Below are positions 1 through 8,439 of a DNA stretch of 10,250 nt, in pieces. The position numbers and the translations under genes were made by a program. Position 1 is the stretch's first letter. Each line of letters starts with the position of its first letter. Origin of the DNA: Jimgerdemannia flammicorona (taxonomy: Eukaryota > Mucoromycota > Endogonomycetes > Endogonales > Endogonaceae). The stretch spans positions 1 through 10,250 of the forward strand of contig RBNI01007499.1 of assembly GCA_003990745.1 (NCBI GenBank), given 5' to 3'. The notes beneath the pieces were generated by a model that had not been told where the DNA came from, searched no databases, and saw only the letters and a program-made list of their open reading frames with translations.

Positions 1-1106
1 GGGGGGGGGGTGTTAGGGTAGAGAGCAGTGGCTTGTCGTCATCTGGCCAAGTGACTTATAAATGAACCTTGCTTCACAACACATGTGCGTAGATACCAAT
101 CGGACCCCAGCATTACGTGCGTGATGTTTATCTTTGTCGTGGTAACCAACACCCTGTCCTTTAACATCTTCATCGCACTTCGTGAGTAGACAGATCTTAT
201 TTATTCAGAGAAGGTTTGTGAATTTTGCATTTAATTAAATCAAGTGAATATTCGGATTGCATTGAGGAAAAAAAACCTAAACTAATCGCACTTTTCCAAA
301 ATTACTGCCCTAGTCGAATCTGGACAACGTCTTTGACTCCTCCTGTTTGTCCAAACTGTTGCCGATATTAAGCTTCACCCATTTCTCGATGTTTATTGGC
401 AGCGGCATGCTGGTTCCCACCTTGTGTTTACTACATCAGTATGTATGCGCCTGATTGTATTTAATTGACTTCGAGAAAAACTGATGTCTTATGTTTTATT
501 TATTTTATTTATTTATTTTCCAAATGGTAGCGCATGATGTTGAAATCGAAGCTTACGGAAAACAGCCCACAAAAATCAGGAGGACCAAGATGAGGTTCAA
601 CAACGGAAAATCCTGACGTGGGGCCCGGCCGAGCAGTTCAGGTTTCGCACCATCATAACTGACCCAATGTTTCATATTCATCGCCTCTTTCATATACACA
701 GCATTTGAAAATATTCTCGACGTAGTCGAGGCTCTGTTCGACCAGAATCCAACTGGATCAATTGGACCATCTTCCCTCCAAATGGGGACAGACGATCGAC
801 AGGCCTTCTCCTCAGATTAGTGGTATGGCGAGTGCAAGAGCAGGTAGGGGATTTTTCCCTCTAACTTTTTTGGTCCCTGCACGGAGGAATTGCAATATCT
901 CTCCATGGTTTCGGAACCTAACATGTCCGATACGAGGTTGAGCACTGAGGCGCTGACCAACGTGCAGAATGACGGGAGGATATTGAGACTAAGATAATCG
1001 TGCCTGTTGCCATTTGCGCTTGGGGGCTGGGTTGCGTTTGTGTATTTTCTGGAAAAATGTGGTATATTTCTAATTTTTTGAAGCATCAATGACGCTGTAG
1101 ACAATA
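1..1106 (+). pseudogene. Degenerate copy of exons 6-9 of the propeller/TRP-like/SH3 channel gene (5'-truncated by the window edge)
   Basis: This stretch aligns base for base, introns included, with 8940-10080 of the intact gene downstream. The exon 6 copy runs to 181 (GTGAGT donor kept, last channel helix still readable as VMFIFVVVTN). The exon 7 copy is 314-438, the exon 8 copy 531 to about 639, and the exon 9 (SH3) copy starts at 702. Damage includes an insertion of about 30 bp with an in-frame TGA (52-54), a 24-bp deletion just after the exon 7 acceptor, and TGA at 334-336 where the intact gene has Trp1170. There is also a 10-bp deletion later in exon 7, a 1-bp loss in exon 8, a 9-bp deletion removing the exon 8 donor, TAG (818-820) at SH3 Trp1289, and a deletion of roughly 37 bp between short repeats near the stop. 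Because introns are kept, it arose by DNA duplication, not retrocopying. Upstream exons may lie outside the window. Confidence 0.9.
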
Positions 1107-1110
1107 TGAC

Positions 1111-1193
1111 GTGGCCACTTTTAAAATCTTACCTCTGGTGGCTTAGTATGACTAAGAAAAACAGGAAGAAAATAAGATTTTAAAAGTGGCCGC
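1111..1193. mobile_element. 83-bp hairpin / MITE-like inverted-repeat element
   Basis: GGCCACTTTTAAAATCTTA at 1113-1131 and TAAGATTTTAAAAGTGGCC at 1173-1191 are perfect 19-base inverted repeats. The outer pair 1111/1193 also pairs, and 1112/1192 can form a wobble. The 41-base interior holds a second small hairpin, CTTAGT-ATG-ACTAAG (1142-1156). The element sits in the 3' flank of the pseudogene copy; the matching place of the intact copy (about 10080-10090) has no such hairpin, so it looks like an insertion. I see no clear target-site duplication, and it is too short to encode anything. It could instead be a foldback left by local rearrangement. Confidence 0.55.
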
Positions 1194-1233
1194 CTCAAAA
1201 GCTGTACCATTGTCAAGCGATCTGTTTTAACAC

Positions 1234-1239
1234 AATAAA
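1234..1239 (+). promoter_or_regulatory. AATAAA, possible polyadenylation signal
   Basis: A perfect AATAAA lies downstream of the pseudogene copy and its hairpin insertion. It is placed where a 3' end signal for an upstream + strand transcript could sit, but in AT-rich DNA a hexamer alone is weak evidence. Confidence 0.25.
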
Positions 1240-1389
1240 GATTCTAACAATTCTGCCATTCTGAAGGATCTTAGAATATGAAAAGAGTTTTACATCATTC
1301 TCTTATTTATTTATTTTACCACAACCGAGACTCTTATTATAGCTGCTTGATAAAAATGGCATTGTTCCAAGTTTCGACACCGGAATCAT

Positions 1390-1635
1390 GTGTCACGTCA
1401 GCTGATATCCAAGCCACTAACGTCAATAAGTGTCCCGCGAAAGGATGGAAGTCTATCTAACCGTACTCACCGACCGTCCCAGTCCATGACAGCACAGCTA
1501 ATCGTAATCGGAATGTACACATGGCGTATTGATCGACCCACGTCGATCATTTGCATTGAAGACTTTGAATTAGTCATATTATTTAAAGATGGACACCAGT
1601 TCCTGTTTCCTAGCATAAAACCCGACGGCAAGTAA
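1390..1635 (+). other. Coding-like patch, unrecognised product
   Basis: An open frame of 81 codons whose last 50 or so residues (from about 1486) read like a folded protein, including MTAQLIVIGMYTW and CIEDFELVILFKDGHQ. It ends DGK-stop at a GTAACA (1631-1636), which could be a splice donor, so the stop may be an artefact of reading into an intron. I do not recognise a family. It could be an exon of a gene continuing toward 3548, or a remnant. A weaker patch follows in another frame (about 1700-1853, containing RYVQEPGTEDKLGFLLHSG), interrupted by TAA at 1781-1783. Nothing else is supported between 1636 and 1853. Confidence 0.3.
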
Positions 1636-1852
1636 CAAAATATCATATGAGGAGGAAACAAGCAAAAGGGGGCCTGGCTCTGCTATATTGGTCAAACCTG
1701 TAGTAAGTTGGCCTGCTCGGTATGAAAGTTGTGCGATATCACGTGGCCGCATCACTTCTCTTTTGCCCATTACTCCTATTTAAAGATACGTGCAGGAACC
1801 AGGAACGGAAGACAAGCTTGGATTCCTTTTACATAGTGGTGTCGCAACTATT

Positions 1853-1853
<1 letters not shown>

Positions 1854-1910
<57 letters not shown>

Positions 1911-1925
1911 TTTTTTTTTTTTTTT
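1854..1925. repeat. Long poly-T tract (T55-A-T16)
   Basis: T runs from 1854 to 1908, is interrupted by a single A at 1909, and resumes for 16 bases. Any reading frame through it is poly-Phe and should not be called coding. The 1926-2061 stretch after it has no supported gene but ends in a fair splice acceptor (TGTTTTAG, 2054-2061). Confidence 0.95.
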
Positions 1926-2061
1926 GTCAATGACGTTAATTCTCTTCCCAAAATGTATTTCGTCGTGACCGAACTGGTTGCGATTTTATAGTTTCTCACG
2001 TATCTGAAATAATGAACACGCAACCCTTCATAAAGTGCTTTTTATTTGGATTGTGTTTTAG

Positions 2062-2697
2062 CTTACAACACTGTGTTTTTTGTACTCTGGACGTTGCGAC
2101 TGGGAAATAATGGTGTACTTGACACACTCACATAGCCAGGGACAGTCATTCACGCCAGCCAAATTACTCTTTGTCACTAACATCGATATTGTTGTACCAA
2201 CCAGTGTAAATAACGAAGAATTCGACAAGGTCCTATCCGCAGCACAAGACTACGTTGATCAAATAGGAAATCTTCCACTCAACCCTGTTCGTCCCCACAG
2301 TGTCTCCACACTTCGCTCGAGCCTTTGGACAGCAAGGCCACCCCCCTACGCCAGCAACCCGTTCGCCGCCACTAATCCTTACATAATGCGCAGCCGAATT
2401 TTCGACGAACCTTTTGGCAGCTCTGCCAAGGACAGGTTCCGATCAGCATGACTACACCGATATGATGGCCTCTCAACAACGAAGCCCGTGTCTAGCAGTG
2501 AGAAAATAATGGAGACAGTACAAAAGACAGTTAGTGGGGCAATGAACGAGCAGATGCAACAGCGGCGAACCATCAATGTCCAGTACTATGAATACGAAGA
2601 AGCGCATATTGCTAGGCTCTGTACGGCAACCACGAGAGCTGGCGTAGCCCAAGTCCAACCCGGTTACCGGCACAAACTGCTTGCCCGTCAGGGTTAG
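2062..2697 (+). pseudogene. Broken or unresolved coding region, unknown family
   Basis: After a TGTTTTAG acceptor, one frame stays open for about 129 codons, meets TGA at 2449-2451, and continues in the same frame for 82 codons. The product on both sides looks real: EEFDKVLSAAQDYVDQIGN is amphipathic, then a Pro/Ser-rich stretch (PVRPHSVSTLRSS), then SSSEKIMETVQKTVSGAM and QYYEYEEAHIARL. The TGA would be explained by one C-to-T change in CGA (Arg), making this a pseudogene. Alternatively a 63-bp intron (2436-2498, GTTCCG...CAG) removes it without shifting the frame, but the donor is poorer than any in the confident channel gene. A CACTAAC branch-like site at 2177-2183 and an AG at 2203-2204 hint at a further intron near the start. 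Function unknown. Confidence 0.4.
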
Positions 2698-2781
2698 CTC
2701 CACAGTTCTGACCCCCATCGCACATCATGCAAACATCCTTGAATTAATGAAGCTTACCGCCGTGGGAAGCACCTATAGGAC

Positions 2782-2808
2782 GGCGTGGCCGGCGTGGCCG
2801 GCGTGGCC
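2782..2808. repeat. Three perfect tandem copies of GGCGTGGCC
   Basis: The 9-mer GGCGTGGCC occurs at 2782-2790, 2791-2799 and 2800-2808, followed by the related GTAGCGTGTGG. It lies in the gap between two coding-like blocks. If translated, three copies would give a three-residue repeat in every frame, but no open frame with support spans it. Confidence 0.9.
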
Positions 2809-2888
2809 GTAGCGTGTGGTGATAAGGTTTGCCAAATCAGGGCGGATGCATACAAATTATCTAATTACATATTATGATATCCCTTTAG

Positions 2889-3548
2889 GTTGTGGTTCTG
2901 CGCATAGGACTAGTCCAGAGCTTCCAGAGGGCCCAGAACTACGTGCCCAAGCCATTTGTTCAGATCGCTCGCCCCCCAGGAATACGACAAGGACACATGT
3001 TTAGTCCGAATTGAGGTTCATCCCTTTCTGTACCCCTTCAACTACGTTCACCTCCGCCCGCCGTCCAGCCAACGCCTTTGTCCATGTCGACACCACCCGC
3101 CTCCCTGTCTCGACAGACATTGCGACATCAGTGTTTGTTAAATGGGCTCCGCAAGGCGTCGTCCACGACCCTACCAAACTCGCCGCATCCCCATCCCCCT
3201 CCCCCTCGTCACTCCCTCGACGTTCGACATTCCACATCCATATGTTCTCGCCGCCGGGGGCGCTTTTCGCTCTTATTCTCTTCAACGCACCACCGCGTCG
3301 CGGGCGAGGACGGGTCTCATGTGGCATACACGTTCTGGAGTCTTTTCCGCAGAGGGAGCTCCTACGCCGACCTGTCCTCGCCGGATTCTCCCACCCCAAT
3401 CCCGATAGTTATTAAACCCAGAAGCAAGATCGATGAAAATGTTGAAAACACAAAACTCGAACGTCGGCGAAGCGCACACAAAACCGCAAAGGAGGAGTAC
3501 CAGAGAAAAGAAGACCAACTGATGCAGAACGAACGAGAACGCGAGTGA
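2889..3548 (+). pseudogene. Pro/Ser-rich to charged coiled-coil-like C-terminal coding region, interrupted by one stop
   Basis: A CCCTTTAG acceptor (2881-2888) opens a frame that reads VQSFQRAQNYVPKPFVQ, hits TGA at 3012-3014, then continues unbroken in the same frame to TGA at 3546-3548. The second part is Pro/Ser-rich and basic, then ends in a strongly charged, helix-prone tail with KLERRRSAHKTAKEEYQRK. The internal TGA could be a C-to-T change in a CGA codon, or be spliced out by a pyrimidine-rich segment 2999-3068 (GTTTAG...CCAG). Over 3011-3415 all three + frames and one minus frame are open because the DNA is GC-rich, so only the last 140 bases or so are convincing. It may be the 3' part of the gene begun near 2062. 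No family recognised. Confidence 0.35.
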
Positions 3549-4026
3549 CGCTCAAACAAATGATTACCGTAGATATTGAACATTTACGTCATCGCGTTTG
3601 CCACCTTCGTATCATTTAATGAATACAATAGTCGACTAATGCTAAGATTTGATTTCCTCATCTCTGCATTTCTCCCACCACGCCTCCCTCTACCCTTGTT
3701 ATCTGCTCCTCCTAACATATATTAGATAATTTCAAAAAGATGAAGTCGTGGTTTTGGGATCTGATATGGTGTGTCCGTGGCAGTTGTCTTTTCTGCGGAC
3801 ATAAGGTATACGTATATCCGCGGCACGCGCTTTTTCTCCTTGTATCTACACGCCGCAGGAAATCCAGTAGTCATAGAAATATTATTTATAATTTATGAAG
3901 CGACATACTCCAATAGAGCTGCAAAAATAAAGATTTTTATTAAGTATGTTGAGATTGGAATTGCCTTGCACGATGTCAAAATGCGAACTGTCTTTTGCTA
4001 GCCACGAAGGATCTAGGGACAAGACA
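3549..4026. other. Intergenic, no gene supported
   Basis: AT-rich sequence after the end of the unresolved gene. A 76-codon open frame (3771-4001) has no domain, no splice context and a composition of random AT-rich DNA, so I see nothing to annotate. Confidence 0.6.
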
Positions 4027-4195
4027 ATTATAGAATGACGGTTGAATTGTTGTTCTTCAGATAGTTAATCGGCGCTCGTTAATCGTCATTCTTTTATGCA
4101 GTTAACCGTCATTCTTTTGTGTAGTTAATCGTCATTCTTCTGTAGTTAATCGTCATTTTATAATCATATTTAAGGGTTGATCGCCATTCTATAAT
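4027..4195. mobile_element. MITE-like element with inverted ends and internal tandem units
   Basis: The left end ATTATAGAATG (4027-4037) is the exact reverse complement of the right end CATTCTATAAT (4185-4195). Pairing continues inward imperfectly over about 9 more bases. The element is about 169 bp and noncoding. Its body consists of repeats of the same end motif in one orientation. I see no target-site duplication directly outside the ends. Short non-autonomous DNA transposons with subterminal repeats look like this, but I cannot assign a superfamily. Confidence 0.55.
4064..4160 (+). repeat. Tandem GTTAATCGTCATTCTT-type repeat, period 21-23 bp
   Basis: Units begin at 4078, 4101, 4124 and 4145, with a partial one at 4064 and a diverged one at 4176. 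The shared core is GTTAATCGTCATTCTT. Spacings of 23, 23 and 21 bp show a real tandem array inside the inverted-end element. Confidence 0.85.
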
Positions 4196-4431
4196 CGCAG
4201 TTTAGATCCGATTCAAGGGATTACCTGGATTAAGGAGCCTCAATATAGTTTTTGTGATGATCTTTGACGTTTTGTATTAAGGCGGAGCGTATCCCTTCTG
4301 GAATATAGAAATTGACCGACAAATTCTGCTTTCGACACAGCGGACATGACTTGCTGCTTAAGAATCCACGTCAATTTTTCCACCGATTCTATTAAGTATC
4401 TATGAAACAGTATCAGTTTCTGTTTCCCTAG

Positions 4432-4577
4432 CATGAACATTGTTCGGATCATCCAAGCTCAGCAACACGTCCGCCAACCCACTTCTCCTTTTGCGTGGCG
4501 GAACGTATTGTTATTGCCCTTGGAACCTTCCACCAAGATCATTTCACTACAGTCGCCTCAAGTGAACAACTTCGAAA
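4432..4577 (+). other. Exon-like fragment, unrecognised
   Basis: One frame opens right after TTTCCCTAG (acceptor-like, ending 4431) and closes at GTAAGA (donor-like, from 4578). The translation contains FCVAERIVIALGTFHQDHF, which reads like a real helix. There is no neighbouring exon I can join to it, so it may be the relic of a transposase or other gene, or chance. A 24-base stretch ending near its acceptor (4414-4437) resembles 1605-1627 at another coding-like patch. Confidence 0.2.
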
Positions 4578-4581
4578 GTAA

Positions 4582-5014
4582 GATATTACGTAAAGAGAAA
4601 TTGGTTTTCGTACGCAGTAAACGTGCTAGAATTTTCTGATCAGAAGAGGGTTTCAACGACAGTCATTAAAGATGTACGACGAAACCGAAATATTTGTGGC
4701 TTCGTGGTCATAGGGGGATGCCATTTCACACGCCACAGCGGGTCATGAAATTGACTGCCAATATCTATCCCAAACGCCACCGCCATCGCCAAAGCACGAA
4801 TGATAGAGGGTATATTCAATGTACGCCACTTGTGAAAAGATGCGATAATTCAAACTGCGGTCGACGGATGATACCAAACTAATGTAATGCTGCGCCTTAA
4901 GTGTAACAAGATAGGATAACAAATATGCGAAGTCGGTAGAGAAAAATTGAACACGATGATTAGGTTGGTTTTAAGAATTCAAACCGCGCAAATGCCACCG
5001 TGGCTGTACTAAGG
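4582..5014. other. Intergenic, no gene supported
   Basis: No frame here has coding character and I see no RNA gene or repeat. It is the upstream flank of the channel gene; no TATA-like box at a convincing distance can be pointed to. Confidence 0.6.

Positions 5015-5040
<26 letters not shown>
5015..5040. repeat. Poly-A tract (A26) upstream of the channel gene
   Basis: Twenty-six consecutive A bases end 125 bp before the start codon. Poly(dA:dT) tracts near fungal promoters exclude nucleosomes, so this could mark the promoter; equally it may belong to the general homopolymer abundance here. The 5041-5165 leader after it is pyrimidine-rich with an in-frame TAG at 5124-5126. Confidence 0.9.
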
Positions 5041-5045
<5 letters not shown>

Positions 5046-5165
5046 CGGGCCAACCTAACAGCTCAAAAGCCCGCAGTATCACTTCTGTCAGCCTCTATGC
5101 CAGTCTCGACAGCACCTGATTCCTAGCCCATCATTATCCACTATCCGCAACAAGTTCCAACCCTA

Positions 5166-6155
5166 ATGATGTCTGACGGTAATGACGACATCGGATTGCA
5201 ACATATGCCATCACACGGCTCGTCGTCAGCATCGGCATTGAATTCTCCACAGAGCAAAGAAGGTGACATCCTGTGTATAAAAACGTCAAATAACGGCGAT
5301 TTCGTAGCTTCGCTAAGCAAAGAAGATGAACAAGCTGTGGTTCGGATCTGGCGGGCTCCCAAAGAGGGCAAACAGACAACGACGCTCGAAACCGAAGCTG
5401 CTCTGCACAAGACAAAAATCGACATTCACAAAATTCTCCAAACTGGCGAGTTCGTAAACATGTCCATCACCGTGGCCAATTCGGGAGACATCTGCGCTGT
5501 GTCGTTTGTACCCAGGAAAAATCCGCACAATGATAGCTACGACGATCGCGACAAGCCGGTGATGGATGGCCATATCCTATACACCTACAAACGTTGGTGT
5601 GCTGAAGGTGACTGGCTTGTGCCACATAAAGACAATTTCGGGCCTATCATCATCAAATTCGTCAACGCTAGCGGTATCGGCACCGACCATCCTCCTGCCT
5701 CACCAGTTTTCAGAAGTGCCGAGGAAGGGCAACATACAGATGGCCAGATACAAGAACTCCAACTGCGCAGCGGCACCGTTTTCTTTGGCGATGATAACCT
5801 CCTCGGCATCGAAAGTATGATCCTCTGTTGCCCGCCTTACCTACGAGTGTATCGCCTGCCAGACCTTATCGTCACTCGTACAATCTACTTCGACATTTGC
5901 AACATCGTCCGTTCGCTTGACCTCGATCCAAATGTCGCAGCCCTACACCGGAAAATGGACCGTTTATCGCTCATGTATCAGTCAATCCCACAGCTTCACA
6001 AAAGTCCGTACCAACTTCGCGAATTGATGCTGCGCAACATTGCTCCTATGGATTCCCGCTGGCAGTCCCGTTTTACCTTGTCATCCGATGGATCCCGCCT
6101 CGCTGTTCTTTCAAATGTTGATAAAGCTATTATCAACAGGTATTTTGTCTATTCT

Positions 6156-6197
<42 letters not shown>

Positions 6198-8395
6198 TCT
6201 TCACTAACTCGATCCTCATTTCTATGTACTGGGAAGTTTGTATATAACTGTGCATATTCTACACATGAAGACCGGACTCGAAATTATGCGATGGAGGGCC
6301 AAGATAAAACCCAAAAAGTTAGGCTTCCACGACGTAGGCGACAAACTCACCATCGTAGCTTCTGAAGGAATCTATGTCTACGACGTCAACACAGGCGCAC
6401 AAATCACAGTCGAGCGACCAAATGAATGCTGGCTTCACAGCCAAAGGCAATACAGCCTTAGTCAAGTGGAAGGTGGGATTGTGATCAAACCGCTGATGCA
6501 AAATGTTTCAGATGCAAATCTCCAGCTGAGGGAGTTGACGGCGGCCAAAGGGGAGGTACGGTTTGGAGACACTGAATGGTCATTGCAAGTTGAACGTGAT
6601 GAAGACCAGTATTTCTACATCTGCTGCGTAAGAAGTGTGTCGAAACCACCTGTTTCCGAACCGAAAAGGTTTGCGTTTCAGCCGCTCAGCAATGATCATC
6701 CTTTCCGTCTACCGTGTCATTTTGCAGTGACCGAGGAAGGCGCCATCCTCGTCATTACGGCCATGACTGTACAGCTGTGGTCGCGACCGACAACTAAATG
6801 CAACTACCAGCTTCAAGATTTCTGGTGCATCTCCAAGCCAGGCCGGATCCGCAGCAAACAGCCAAACGCGATCGACAAATGGCAGACGAAGGCCTTTAAG
6901 GAGAATGCGAATACTGGCGCGGGCCACATCAATGTGAGAGTGTTCCTGTGCGTAACTACTCCGGAGAATGGTGATCAACCGGAATTCAATTCACATCACG
7001 AAATCGTCATGGGGGCGTCAACTCAAGTGCAAAAGGCATTCAGTGGCTGCCGCTATTTCTTATTACTTTCGAAGGGGATCGCGGAAGGGAGTTGCAAGTG
7101 GACCTTGCCACCGAAGACCAAAAACATTACGCACCTCACGGATCAAGTTGCCCAGATTCTCTCTGAATACATACCAAGGCATCGGTTTCCTCGCATCGAC
7201 ATCCGCCTGTTTCACTCTCCCATTTTGTATCTCTTTAACTTTCAAGATCTCGATGCTGTTTTTGCCGCCTACCGAAACTACCGCCGTTGCATCTTCTCCT
7301 GGATTTACGAATCGGACGACATCCCAAACGCCTTGTTCTCTTACGTGAGCGACCCTGTCGTCGAGGGAAAGATTATTCGATGGATGATTCGCCAGATCCA
7401 ACGTGGAGAAATCGCGTACGGCCTTATACTCCAGCAGCAGATTCCGGACTTGATGGATGAAAACCCGGCGCTAGTTGGAGAAATTGCGCGAGCGTTATCC
7501 TACCAAGTTTGCATGGTTCCCAATGTCCAGAACCCCATTTTTCTGCGTCAGGAACGCTCTCCTGAAGAAGGTCTTTCGAACCGCGACGTGGAGATTTTGA
7601 CACGCCACAACCACTTATATCCGATCATTCAATTCACCAACCACATCGAATTCCCCAACAGCAGCATCTCGTATGCGTTGTCTGCTTTCCTCTGTGGATT
7701 CGGGTGGTGTTTCAAGTATTTGGCAGAGTTGCCATTGAGGCAGTTGAGAGAATGGTTTCCAATCTTTAGGCCCCGGCTGAGGCCTGCGCATGTCTGTGTT
7801 GTTCCTTTTCTCAATCTATGTTCCTACGAAGGAACTAGAAGAAGTACATTTGCCCACATTGCCGGGAAAACGGCAGAGCAAAAAGTGGTTGAGATTGCGG
7901 AACCATTTTTGGAGGCCGTCGTATACCAAGTAAGTACAATACAAGCTACACTCACTTGCGTTCCACGGAAAGTATGGACTTAAATCCTTAATGTGTCCTT
8001 TACCTCTTTCTAGAAATGGCGAGCATTTGCTCGCACGAGGTTCTTCGCAATATTCGCGTTCTATCTTGTCTACTATGCATTCTTCACAATGTTACTCGAA
8101 ACGGAAGCGCCCATAGACAACCAACTGTCCGAAGTGCAGAAACGGTATTCTGTGGTCGTTTGTGGGATGGCATCCGTGTCCATCGTTATGGAGTTGTTAA
8201 AATGCTGCCATCGTTTCAGAGCATATATTGTCACTCCATCCAATCTTTTCGAGCTCGGTGCATTCATTCTACCAATTGTATATGTGAGGTACCTCATATC
8301 TGGTGACCCCATGCCAATTCTTCTCCGTCCAACTAGTGTGCTTCTAGTCTGGTTTCGGCTGGTGAGTGTGTTTACATATGTGGTACTTTGGGCCC

Positions 8396-8439
<44 letters not shown>

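Noticed and set aside
1..10. G10 at the window start as a telomere- or quadruplex-like signal
   Set aside because: It corresponds to a G-rich stretch in intron 5 of the intact copy (about 8926-8939) and is a single run cut by the window edge.
817..1104. Minus-strand open frame over the pseudogene SH3 region
   Set aside because: An equivalent antisense frame exists over the intact SH3 exon (9721-9954), so it is a by-product of the coding sequence on the + strand.
1722..1991. 89-codon open frame across the T55-A-T16 tract
   Set aside because: A third of it is poly-Phe from the homopolymer; no independent coding evidence.
3001..3399. 132-codon minus-strand open frame in the GC-rich block
   Set aside because: High GC keeps several frames open at once here; the product is low-complexity Arg/Gly with no recognisable features.
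3771..4001. 76-codon open frame in intergenic DNA
   Set aside because: AT-rich, no domain, no conserved context; likely chance.
5134..5573. Several minus-strand open frames over exon 1
   Set aside because: They are antisense shadows of the spliced + strand gene, with no domain or splice context.
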